Of a stretch of DNA of 64,000 bases, positions 25,701 through 36,618 are shown one piece after another. Made by a program: the position numbers and the translations under genes. Each line of letters opens with the position of its first letter. The first letter of the stretch is position 1. This DNA comes from Toxoplasma gondii ME49. Taxonomy: Eukaryota; Apicomplexa; Conoidasida; Eucoccidiorida; Sarcocystidae. The stretch is taken from contig NC_031479.1 of the NCBI RefSeq assembly GCF_000006565.2, forward strand, positions 5,826,885-5,890,884. The letters run 5' to 3'. The notes under the pieces were generated by a model, which worked only from the letters and a program-made list of their open reading frames with translations, had not been told where the DNA came from and ran no database searches.

Positions 25701-26547
25701 TCTGAAAGGAAAAAGAGCTGAAGAATTCCGCGACGAGACTTGATGTCACCGACAGAGTCAAAAGAGAGGCGGACGGGCAGCAGAAACAAGGAACATGAGC
25801 ACGGTAGATTTGAGGAGAGCGACGCTTCTGAATCCTAATAAGCCGCTAGAGTGACACAGGTTGTAATCTGAAGTACAAAAGGCACTGCAGGTAAGAATTC
25901 GAAAGTTCCAGGGTTTCTATATACAGAAGCATGCGTCGAAGACTCCAAGGATTGCCCGTTGGAGCAAAGGTAAAGAAACGACGATCGCGACTGAATTAGA
26001 ATGGACAAAAAACGAGGGGAAACACGGGACAGGGGCACAGACCCACATCAGCAGCAAGAATCGATCGGGAGCGCGGGAAAACGCGCAAATACTGGCCGAA
26101 GCGAGACGCACACGGCGTACAGTTTTTCTTTGCAATGCCTCGGAGACTCCACAATACATCCATGGAAGAGCCAGAGAGAAAATAACAACGGGACGGATGA
26201 AAGTAGAACTGGTGGAAGCGGGCGTGTCCTCAAGGCGGATCTACTCGTGGGTCTCGTAACCTAGATGCGCCAATGACGGGGAAAAGCGAGTTTCGACAAG
26301 CAAAGGAAACAAGCGTAAAGTGCAATGGAATAAGAGAGACAGAAAACGACTAAGACAAAGGTACATGGTCAGCAGCTGGGGACTGTGATGTGCTGTGTCT
26401 GCGGGCGAGGCAGCGGCTTTCGTTCATCACTTGGGCGAATGCCCTGGCCAGGGACTCTTTGCGCCCTTCTAGGTCTATCGAAAGTGGACGTTCCTGATCT
26501 CCTGAGAGTTCTTGCCTTCTGAAAACCAAGACAGGGAGATCTGACAT
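22728..26547 (-). CDS. OB-fold protein, candidate Stn1 homologue (CST telomere complex)
   Basis: Proposed exons (minus): 26547-26365, 25526-25015, 24358-24183, 24097-23586, 23067-23005, 22766-22728, totalling 494 residues in one frame. Exons 2, 3, 5 and 6 are the best supported; exon 1 and the short 85-base intron between exons 3 and 4 are tentative. The fold evidence is FCFYRGRPLCTIWVQGFIV, then HTLILCLDQSIGKAL, then after about 140 disordered residues EGAYVSLLLQLVP, VILSFHLLRVSDCPN and AEAEWITHVL. This order fits the Stn1/RPA2-type OB fold (Y-x-G-x-P, V-x-V-x-G, D-x-S-x-G, a late G-x-x-V, D-P-N, E-x-x-W). Two hydrophobic-acidic stretches, RIVIESDEE and EIVIVDDDSE, look like SUMO-interacting motifs. 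The ATG at 26547 sits in AAAAATGTC. An RMI2-like OB protein is the main alternative. Confidence 0.5.
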
Positions 26548-27521
26548 TTTTCTCCCCGTTTGTCCTCGAAACTTTAGTCTCCAACGTGCGGTTGCATGCA
26601 CTGCCCGTGCATCTGCCTCGGAAACTGCGCATGCGGCATCGCTATCGAGACTTCTGAAAGTCTCTCGACGTGCAGCGATAAGTTTTCGTGACACGCCTGC
26701 CAGAAACGTTTTAAGACAGGAAAAATAAGTGATCAATTGCTTCAGCCAATGAGGCCGTGCTGCCAATGGCCGGTGTCGAGGCGGCCCGTGACGTGTGCTG
26801 CTTTTTTTCTGCACGCGGCATGTGAGCAGCCGGTTTCTCTTAAAAGAATCATTTGTCCTGTGAAGCAGACACCAAAACTTGGACATGCCTATTTTACTGT
26901 TGAAGTCTAAAACGTGGCTTCTCGTCAACACCGATGACAGAAACTTGCCGGCAAATTCCTGTCTTCAAGCGCTCAAGCAGAGCAGTCGCTATTGTTCTGT
27001 TCTCATACGGACCCAGGTCTGGACGATGCTGGTTTCGCATGTTGTACTTTTTGATTCCCAAAACACTGCCTAATCCTGCTCCAGAAGTCCTTGAAGTTCG
27101 CCGAGAGGGAGGTTGGGGAGTCTCTGCGGAAGAAAGTCAGGAAAAGTGTGCGTTCGTTGATCGTAAACCCGCTCCTGTGAAAGAGCCACTGCCTCCTCGG
27201 TTTCACCGGGAAGACAGAGTTCGTTCCAAAAGGCGCATTTCTTCTCTGTCCAGCACTTGCGTTTCTTCCTGGTGATTCTTCTCATTGGAAGTTCTTTGCC
27301 TCTCAAAGGCTTTTAACCCTTGCCTGCGGGTCACAGCCAGTTGCTCTGAACCCGTCGCGCACCGTTCCGCCGCTTCGAAACTCGAATTCGCGAATTTGTC
27401 GGGTTCTGAGTTGCGTTTTCTCGAGACTGCCTCGTGTTTCCCGCATACGGGTCCCCTCTGTGGTCCTTTATCAATTTCGTTGCTGGGTTCTTCCTCCTTT
27501 CTCAGTGGCAGGTTCCAAAAA
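26548..27521. other. Divergent promoter region, Stn1-like / F-box genes
   Basis: About 970 bases between two divergently oriented start codons. The sequence upstream of 27522 is open in the same frame back to 27285, but that part has no ATG in a good context and looks like leader sequence. Confidence 0.55.
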
Positions 27522-30500
27522 ATGTCCCGACTGGCTCCCCTCACTTTCACTTCCGCGCCGGCGGCAGCCCCGCCCCCCCCGAGTGCGCATCCACCTGATC
27601 ATGGATGTTCTACCGGATCCGCGGCCGCGCTGCGCGCTTCACGGCGGAAACATCTTCTCGATTTGCGAGGCGCCGAAGAAGAGCTGCAGTTTCTCGCAGG
27701 GCGCGTGCTGCAGAGCGCCGGGCCACCACACATGCTGCCTTTGGCGGAACTCTGTACGCGAATGGTTGCGCTGGATGCCGCTTGCGTCTCCCGCGGCTTG
27801 CTGCACTTGACTCGGGGGCTTGCCAAGGCTCTTGGCAGCTCTAGGTCTCTCTTTGTCGGATCGCGAAAGGCCTGTGAGGAGCGGATCGAGGCGCAGCGAC
27901 AAGAGGAAGAGCGGCGGCGCGACACACGGCGTGCAGCGGCCGAGGCTGAGAAGGCAAAGAGACGCGCGACAAGGAGCAGAAACGTCGAGGCCGGGGAAAG
28001 TCGACTTTTGGAGAGTACGAAGCGGGAAGCGTTTTTCTGGAGTGAGGCGAGGTCAGCCTGCGAAGATCCGACGGGGACGAACGGTCAACCGGACTCCGTC
28101 TGTGGTTCCCCGAGGTTCACTGACACCGACGCTTCCGACGACGAAGTCGAGTGGTTCAACGCGCCTGTCCGCGACGAAGAAAGCAGCTGTTTTCCGTGGC
28201 TGGCTGCCCGTCCCGTGTCGAGTTTTGACGGCGCCCAGTCTCCTCGCTTCTCGGAGGCACATTCCGCTTCGGCTGACGCGTTGCTTGCTCCGTCTGCTGG
28301 CCCTGCGGTCGGCTTTTCCAGCGCGCAAGTTTCCTCAACTTCTTCAGACATCGCGGCGCCTACAGCTGAAGCGACAGCGGCGGCGAGTGAGGAGAGCGGC
28401 GAGCTGTACGTACTCCTTCAGCCGGTGCCTCCGGCGGAAGAGGCGCTGGGGCATGTCGACGTGGTCGTTCTTCTCTGCAGCTTCTTGGAAGTCGGAGACA
28501 TCATCAGTCTCGGGCGCGTCTGCAGAGGCACTGTGGAGGCGACTCTGCGCGACGAAGTCTGGCTGCCGCTGCTTCAGAGGAAATTTCCCAAGGCCTCTCT
28601 CGTCGATGAAGACGTCCTCAACAGAGCAGACCAGGAAAAGCAACTCGACGAACAGCAGCAGAAAGAGGTGAGGCATACTGGAGGCAAGGGCGGGCGACGT
28701 CCCGTCGGTCGCACCGTTTGCACTCGTGGAGTTGAAAAGGGTATTGTTGTGATTTTGAAAGTGGAGAGACGCTTTGAAGACGACGCGCAGAAGGCAGAGA
28801 AAAACCGAAGACAGAGGAAAGTGGCGAACACTCGTTAAGGTGCGGATCGCACTGCAGTTGTCAAGCTGCAAGGGGTTGAGCGCTCTGCCGTCGATGTCCG
28901 GGTCACCAGACGGATAGCCTCAATGTACTCTTTTCACTGGTTAACGGTCTTGACGATCTCTGTTTACCAAGTCCAATTCATCCTGTCTCAACATCCTAGC
29001 AGCACTCATCCCTCGTTATTGAGAGACACTGACGAACTGAGAACGATCACTTCAATAGCCTCAATGGCTGCAATAGAACCACTCCTCCAGTTTCTCGTCT
29101 AGGTGTGCGTTCACCTGCCTACTTTTGCCACGGCGATTCACCCGCAGCTAAGCATTGAACGGCTTGAAGAAAGAACACAACTCTCCGTATTCTCCGAAGT
29201 TCACCACTGCAGTTCTCCACGATCAGACAGTCGCCATCCGAAAGCACTGCTGAACGTGTGCGAGTCTTAGAATTCGTACAGCTCAACGAAATCGGTTCGA
29301 GTAAGTCATAGTCTTTTCCAGGCTTCCTCTATCCCATGTTCTGAACCAGATTGTGGATGCACTGCTGGTCCGCTTTCCCCCGGACTCGCCGACGTCGCTG
29401 CCTTCGCTGCTCCTTGCAGCAAACGAAGCGTTGTCCCAGATCGCCGTCTCGAGGTCGAATTGTGTAAAGGAAGCAAACACTAGCATGCAGGCCTCTCACG
29501 AGAAATCCTTGTCGCCGAAGGCGCGTCGCCTCGACGCGGAGGGTCTCCTGCACTTGCTCAGCCTGCACGGAGAACTTTTTAAGCAAGACGCAGAAGGGGA
29601 GAAGTTCTGTGTGAACCCGTCTGCGGTGTACAGTGACTGGGGGCCGGTCAATCCGTACGCCGCAGCAGACTGGACAGCTGAGAAGAGGAAGAAGATTGAG
29701 GAGGAACTTGCGACGCTCCGCGGCGAGACACAGGGCACTTCTGCATGCGACGAAGACAAGGCGGAATCCGAAAGTCCAGACAACGAATACAAACAGGTGA
29801 GCTGCGAGGCGACCTCCGTCGTGATGATATGCGTAGCAGAGCCTTCTCCGAGGGGGCGCGGTCACGGGTGTCTGAGACCACAGACAGATGAGGTGGCTTT
29901 GTCGAGTTTTCAAATCGTTTTTGGAAATACCAAAGCCTTTGTTTCTCTGACTTTATCTTTATACAAGTGTTCTGTAACTTGTAAAGACTTCGCAAGGTGA
30001 CAGTGTCTCACACTCCCCGGTCTCCTCATACTTCACGCATTCGTTCCCTTTCTGCGGTGCCTCTGTTTTCAGCTTCGCCTCTCATGTGCATTAAAAATAT
30101 GTTTTACAAATAGACTTGCAGAAATGTGACAAGGTTCACAATACTTCTGACCCTTCGCGCGCTGTTTCCTTTTTGCTGGCATCTCTGTTTTTCAGCTCGG
30201 CTTTCGTCGGGACCTGACCGCTCGGCAAGCGTACCGTTTGTGGCACACGCAGCTGCTGGGCTTTGACCAGACGAGAGAGCGTCCGTGGGAATACAAGTCA
30301 GAGAGCAATCGTCGGGGGACTTTGCCGGCAGGCCACTTGCTGGATTTGTGCGAGAGGCGTGTGCGGTTCGTGCGCCGCGAAGACCCGGCGGCTGTCCACA
30401 CGCTGACTGTACTTACACTCGAGGGGGTCGCTTTCCACATTCGCGACGGATGCTTCAACCGCCGAGTGAACATTTTGCAGCAGGCGCTCTGCAGCGCGCA

Positions 30501-31689
30501 CCTGCGGATCGAGCGTGAAACCCGGAAGCGTTTTGAGCGAAAACTTCTGGACCTCATGCAGTTCGTTCGCGGCGAAAGAAAGTTCGGCTTCTACCAGTGT
30601 CGCGCGTGCGGCGCACGCTGGCGGAGCGGCTTCACCTACGAAGAAATTTCTCAGCAGTGTCTCAGATGCGGGCTGTGGAGCAAAGCCTTCAGAGTCCAGA
30701 CTCTGCTCTCCCATGTGGCCGGAGGCCCCGACGATCCGGGAGCGCCGCGCCAGAGCGACCAGAGCGCCACGTGTCACAATTTGCTGCATGCAAGAGCAAG
30801 GCCGGGTGCCTCAGCAGGCGCAGGCTCGCGGCAGGAGAGTTCCAGTGTGCCTGGAGGGCGTAGCTGCGGCGCAGACAGGGGACTCTTGGCGGCAACCGGG
30901 GATCCGCCTCTCGAGGGAGTGGAGGGGAGGCAAAGCGAGGGGGGTTCTCGACAGTTTGCGTCGACACATGTTTCTGCGAGTCGAGCCCAGAAGAACGAAC
31001 GCCTCCACGCTAGGGCCTCGCCTGCAGGTAGCCACCAACCAGACAGACAGCCACTCTTGCCGACGGGGTCTCGTTCGCGGGGTGGCTTTCGAGGCGCTGA
31101 CAGACAAAGTGTTCATTTCCAATCAAATCGACGTGGGAGGCCAGAAGCGTCTCAGGGACGAGACAGCTTGCACGGGTTGTTTGTGCCGCCTAGCGAGCGT
31201 CCGGTACCGAGAAATCCTCTCGAGGGTTTACTTCCCGACCCGCCGCATGCAGTGCAAGCAAGGGGTTTGGAGGTACCTCGGGAGAGACTGAGGGGGGCAG
31301 AGAAAAAACCGCGGGATCCAGTTGCTTCTCATAGGGGAAACGTGAACGCGAGAGTGCGACGGGGTAACTGCGGTCACGCTCGCTCTGAACCTCCAGAGGC
31401 AAAGTTGGAGCGGCAGACGGGGAGGGCGAGAGGGACATACGCAGAGGGCGCTGATGGGGGGGGCGTACGACTGTCACACAGGAACGTCAGAGGCCCCGGA
31501 GCCACGGGCGTAAACTCCAGAAGCCACTTCGCAGGGCACGGAGACAGAGAGGAGGGGTTCGGGAACCTGACGAGAGCAGACGCTGTGTCGAAGGTTTTGA
31601 ACCAGCAAAATCAGAGATCTCAGAGACACGGAGCGGGATCTCAAGACACGAACAGCGGCGAAAGAATGTACGGGTGGGGAAGAAAGTGA
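27522..31689 (+). CDS. F-box protein with 3CxxC-type zinc finger
   Basis: Exons: 27522-28667, 29350-29796, 30196-31689, all phase 0, up to 1028 residues. The ATG at 27522 lies in AAAAATGTC. Exon 1 encodes a helical N-terminus, a charged coiled-coil-like stretch rich in R/E/A, a disordered Ser/Ala region, and at about residues 309-356 an F-box (VVVLLCSFLEVGDIISLGRV, then VWLPLLQRKFP). Exon 3 holds FGFYQCRACGARWRSGF and QQCLRCGLWSKAFRV (about 30583-30705), matching the ZAR1-like 3CxxC finger in which C-x2-C pairs flank a W-x-S. The following ~330 residues are Gly/Arg/Ser-rich with RGG-like pieces and no stop until 31689; the true 3' end could be earlier. F-boxes normally bind Skp1 in SCF ubiquitin ligases, and 3CxxC fingers in ZAR1 bind RNA. 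A link between the two here is inference. Confidence 0.72.
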
Positions 31690-32759
31690 CCGTGGCTCGG
31701 ACCCCCTGGTTCGAAACAAACGTTCTTGGCATCTGAAGTTTGGGTTTCCCAGTAAATGCAAATCGAGAAACATGGTACACGCCAGGAAATAGGCGTAAAC
31801 TCAGTGTGGGGGAACTTGTCCCAACAGAGAGGCGCACAATAACACACGGAGGCTCCACTACAGCTTTTCACAACTAACCGTGTTTGTGTTAGTTTGCCGA
31901 AGTCAACAGTCCGAACGTACATGTAAAGCATATTTCAGTCTGAGCGCACATGTCACGTTAGTGAGGCGAGAGAAGTCGACAGGCACACATACCAGGAACT
32001 AGGTAGGTCCGTGAGTTAATGCTCAAGAGTTTGACGGGGACTTAGAGGTCTGTTCCTGTAGGGTGTTGTCAGGCCTAACGGTGTTGGGTTAAATTCTCAC
32101 TGTTGACTGAAATAGGGCGAGACTACATTAACTGCATGACGAGCAGATCTGAAGTGTTCGAGAATTCCCCGCGAAAAGTTCGACACTTCTCCCCAAAGAA
32201 GAAGAGTGGGTGGCAACTGTAGGCTGGGTCATTCTGCCTAAAACAATTCACTTCTTTCTGGATTCGATCACATTGTAGTATATGCCACGTCTTATGACTC
32301 TAGGATCACTGAGACTCGAGCTGCCAATTTTAGAATGGTGATACGTGAATGCACGACTCACAATGGAGTCACGATGCCTGACAGATCCAGTGTTCGGGAC
32401 CTGCGGAGCTCGTTCATCCTCCCATGCATTTTCCAAAGAACACAAAGCAGAAATGTACTTTGCGATACAAAGTAATGACCCCGGAAAACAGATTTCCTCG
32501 GAAATACCGGTTCTCACAAAGCGCCTTCCTCCAGCAAAAACACCACACCTCCCGTGACCAAAACGTCGAGGAGATGCCGGAAAAGAGGAAACTCGTGTGT
32601 AATCAGATAAAAGACGAGACAGAGAGACATGCGAGGCAGCCTGAGAGAGAGACACTTCCAGACTACCTTCAGCATCCGTGCGAAACGATTAAAGATAAAA
32701 GCGACTGAAGCTCGCCAGTGACTCCAGCAACCTTCAGCGCAGTATACGTACAGCCCAAC
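31690..32759. other. Intergenic region between convergent F-box and DTWD1 genes
   Basis: 3' untranslated sequence of two convergent genes. Short open frames only, none recognised. Confidence 0.55.
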
Positions 32760-34151
32760 CTAAGCGGCGGAATCGTGTGCCTCTTCGGTTTGCAAGCCAT
32801 GCAGTCTACCGGGACCCGGATTTTTCTGTCTTTCCTCAAGTCGCTTCTTTTGGTCTTCCAAGATAATCCCATGGCACAGAACAAAGTAGAACAGAATGTT
32901 GTCATATCTCCCGTCGTAGGTTCGATCCTTTCTTCCGCACTCCAGCACTGCTTCCGTTTCACCCTCCGCGTGTCCCGCACTTCCGGTGCGGTTCTCTGCG
33001 TCCCGGTCCTGTTCTGATTTGCTCAGAACACGGGAATCCGAAGCCTCGCCGTTTTCGTTTCCCATTCGACCTTTTCTCTGCTGTCCGCAACCTCCACTCT
33101 CTCTTTCCTGACTTCGACAAGGTTCGCCCGGAGAGCACGCAGACACGGGCGCCGCATCAGTTAAAAGGCTGGTTCTGCGACCTTTCTGTGCACCTCCGGC
33201 TTGTGTAGGACACGCCTGCGTCAAACTCTCACTTCGACGAATGCCCTCGACTTCCCTGTCGGGTCGGTTCTCGAACTCCCCGCTGGCTGTCTCAATCGGA
33301 TCCTTTCGCCGCGCGGCAGCTTCGTGGAACGCGACAAGCACGTGGTATACGCACTCGGCAGTCGAGAGGAAGCAGGCCTCGTTGTGTTTGTGTTGCCTCC
33401 AGAAGATCGAGCTGTATCCGCCGAGAGCGATTTTCGGGAGTTCCGAAATGCCAGGGTGTCTGCGAAGCCCGGGCACTTGGAACCAGGTGCAATCCAGCAG
33501 CACGCACCCTTCCACTTCGTCCCAGTTCACACGGTCGATCGGCGTTGCGTCGTCGTCCGGCAAGAGCACGTGAAGGCGCTTGCCTCTCTTGAATTCCTTT
33601 CGATCTTGTTGTTCGGAGGATTTGTCAACGGAACTCCTACCGGGAAACAGCGACGGCGGCAGATCCGGGAAAGTGTGGATGTGGACTTGATCCGGCGCCA
33701 CGATCCCGAGAGGCACGGCGGACGACTTGCTGGCCTTCTCCTTCGGGTGTCTGACAATGTGAAAAGTCAGAGGCAACTGGAGACGAGGAATGCGAGCTCG
33801 CGCTTCAGGCGAACCCACGGCGCAGTGACAACTTCCACACCAGAACGAGCGACTGTGCCCACATCCTTCGCAGATGTGGCGGCGAGTCGGTTTCTTCGAC
33901 ACAGACGAAGTCGGGTCTCCCGTGGGCTGTTCCGCCTTCGATCGTAGAGAAGCCACAATTTTTGCACGCTTGCCGAGCTCCCTCGACGGCCCACTCGCCG
34001 AGTGTGCACTCTCGGCTGAGCAGCCATCTTCGAGGACAACCTGAAGAGCTTCTTTGTCGATCTGGAGATCCGAAATCGAAATGTGCGGCAACCGACTGCA
34101 GTCCTCTCCGCGACTCGTCGGATCCGCCAGGAGCAGGCGCCCCCGACCCAT
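32760..34151 (-). CDS. DTWD1: tRNA-uridine aminocarboxypropyltransferase, DTWD1 type
   Basis: Transfers the 3-amino-3-carboxypropyl group from S-adenosylmethionine to a tRNA uridine (acp3U; human DTWD1 acts on U20). Intronless, 463 residues. A zinc ribbon (Cys 94, 97, 105, 108; CEGC and CGSC) is followed by the DTWD1 block LPLTFHIVRHPKE, a P-x-x-V-x-I-x-T-F-P segment, the hallmark D-x-T-W motif (LLDCTWFQV, D220, W223), FWRQHK, FLSTAECVYHVLVAFHE and the late YDNILFYFVL. About 120 low-complexity residues rich in E/G/S/R (about 285-408) are inserted between the last two blocks, which explains the excess over the ~300-residue human protein. The ATG at 34151 is the first in frame. Confidence 0.9.
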   Translation of the reverse strand: MGRGRLLLADPTSRGEDCSRLPHISISDLQIDKEALQVVLEDGCSAESAHSASGPSRELGKRAKIVASLRSKAEQPTGDPTSSVSKKPTRRHICEGCGHSRSFWCGSCHCAVGSPEARARIPRLQLPLTFHIVRHPKEKASKSSAVPLGIVAPDQVHIHTFPDLPPSLFPGRSSVDKSSEQQDRKEFKRGKRLHVLLPDDDATPIDRVNWDEVEGCVLLDCTWFQVPGLRRHPGISELPKIALGGYSSIFWRQHKHNEACFLSTAECVYHVLVAFHEAAARRKDPIETASGEFENRPDREVEGIRRSESLTQACPTQAGGAQKGRRTSLLTDAAPVSACSPGEPCRSQERESGGCGQQRKGRMGNENGEASDSRVLSKSEQDRDAENRTGSAGHAEGETEAVLECGRKDRTYDGRYDNILFYFVLCHGIILEDQKKRLEERQKNPGPGRLHGLQTEEAHDSAA

Positions 34152-36618
34152 ACTTGAGGAAACTCAGTTCGGTGACAAGAGTCGAAGCGGGACGGCACCG
34201 GGAGAAAAGGAATTCACATTCGGTAACAGTGGTAGACTAGCGAGTAAAAGGGAAATTCAACTCCGGCGACGATGGTTGAAACGGGGAAGTTCCCCCATCG
34301 AATGTCGGAAAAAATGAAGGGGAGAGGAAACTGGCAGTGGGCACGCGAGCCTGGCACCTCGGGAGGGAGAGAGCCGCCAATATTTTGGCGTTACATTGCC
34401 TTGAACTGTCACTGCTTTCAGAGTGAGTGGGAGTTAAAGCTCGTGTGTGGTTTCAAATGCAACCGCGTCAACTGCGAAACACACAAAAACGTTTCCTTTC
34501 TAGCGTTGTGGAACCCTGGGGGGGCTACTCAGCTACGCTCTAGTTCGCGCACACCGACACGCACTGGCGGCCCATACGCAACTTTGACAGTTTCTTCCAA
34601 TAACTTTCACTGGCAAGCAAACCAACTCTTTTTACTAGAAGGAACGCGACGATGAAGGTACAATCAGCTTGGAGAGAAACGACTAAGACGGTGAAAACGT
34701 CTGAAACAACGGCACGCTGGCCTACAGTTCCAGCACAGGAGGTAGACCCACGAGAGATATCAGACGGGAACACGCATGTTTTTGGAAAGCGCTATCGGCA
34801 CGTGAACTCAACATGTTTGTCGGCTGAAGCACGGGGACCTCGAAATCCAGAAGCGCCGCACTTTTGCTAAAGAAAACACATGTAGCTGGTAACGGCAGCC
34901 AAGGTGGCTCAGCGGAGTCGCTTGCTTGCGTCGAGTCAACTACCGGCGAAAAAGCTTCCCGGGGATCCGTCGTGGCCAGTCCCCGTTCGGTTTTCTCATT
35001 CTGACAAGACTGCTTCTTAATAACAAGAAAAAAGGCAAGGGATCTCACCGATCCTTCGATTCGTGGATGCTAGACAAAAAACGTGGACGAGCGAAACAGC
35101 ATGCATACTTGACGGAAAGCATGCGGAACTCCTGTGAAGTGATAGACTGGCTGGTCTGCAGGTTTAACAGGGATCGAATTCTGGCTTCCGTCTATTCGAT
35201 ATCCAGGTTCAGTGACGTTTCTCTGCATTACATAGCGGCCACTTTGTCGGTTTTCAGAGAAGCAACGTAAGGCGAAGATTCCCGAGTCCTTCCGTGAACA
35301 ACAAATATCTTTCAGGCTGTTTCGTGGTCGGGGCAGTTCCGGAGCATCGATGTCGCATTCTACGCGAGAAATCTCTTTCCTGGCTGCTTAGTGTTCGTTG
35401 ATTTGCGTAGGGAAAGCCTGACACATGACACCGCGCTACAGAGTGATCAGTCGATGTCTTCTTCGAAGCAAACACATGTAAGAGAGCAGCAAAACGAAGG
35501 TCGGCATCGATTTCATGTAATTTGTCTCCAAGAATTCAGCCCTGTATCATTTAACTCGACTAATGCTTGTTTAGTTCGGCAGTCTGTACCCACCGATCTT
35601 AAGTCGTTCCGTTCTTGTCAATCTACGCAGGAACAGCCCTGCCTGCCCCTACAGGCAATCCACTGGATCTCGAGGAGCTCATACAGAGTCCATGTTTTCT
35701 ATAAAAAAAGGCACCTCCAAGAATAAGCAGAGCAGGCGTTTAGTTGTGGGAATCTCGTTCGAGTCTAAAATACCTCGAAGAAAGCTGTCGAGTCGGATAT
35801 TCCAGTATGTTCGCTATGACCAAAATAGCGGATGCCGCCGCCCTACAAGTACCTGCTGCACTCCTGTTTGCGATTTGCTCCTCGACACTCCACTTGGACA
35901 CACTCGCACTTGGCAGAAGTGACACTATTCAATAAAGTTGAAGGCCTAAATGAATCTCCCCCCCCCCCCCCCACCACCCCAACAATGTACAGCTGATACT
36001 CCATTGTGTATTTTCGTCCTTATCATAGCCACACGACTGTCAACTAAGTTGATCCTCAATTTCAGATCAAGTTTCTCGTGCCGTCTGGCTGGACCGTACG
36101 ATCTCCTCACAGAAACGAGACTACCAAAGTGAATATCGTATCTGTACAGCTGGTATGCAAAAGCGCGTTTGCGGGAATCCTCCCGACACTGCTAGGCACA
36201 GACATATTCTGTGCACAAATACTTGTTGACTAAACAGAATCGAGTTTCAGCAGCTCGAGTATCCACCAGCACGCCAGCCATTGGTCAGTGGAGAACACAA
36301 AGTTGAGAAGTTCGCTGCAGTTGATGGAGTTGCGTTGTGAACCTCTACATCAGTCACCTTTTTGGCGCCTCTTCATTTCCTGAGGAAATGAAAGTGCTTA
36401 CTCAGTCTGCAGAACTTCCGCTTTCTGACAAATCCACTGGCGCACACTTTCTCCTGCCCAACAACCTGCTCAGTACTGCTGCCAGACACCCAGCAAAGAC
36501 CAACAACGGCTGTCGTTCAGCCACGCCTCACACGTCATTGCTGCACTACATTCCCCGCCGTTTAGACGGTTTGTAGAGTTTCTCTGCAAATGTCGTTGCT
36601 CGCGAAACGTCATCCCTT
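34152..36618. other. Intergenic region upstream of DTWD1
   Basis: It holds the DTWD1 promoter and the 3' region of the MFS gene. Only short frames without recognised domains; a 15-base C run lies at 35958-35972. Confidence 0.55.
35958..35972. repeat. Poly-C homopolymer
   Basis: Fifteen consecutive C, followed by ACCACCCC. Intergenic, likely length-variable and prone to sequencing error. Confidence 0.9.

Noticed and set aside
26350..26931. 193-codon frame starting far upstream of 26547
   Set aside because: Only the part from the ATG at 26547 has a good start context; the upstream part shows no domain.
33201..33947. 248-codon plus-strand frame
   Set aside because: Antisense of DTWD1, no recognised domain.
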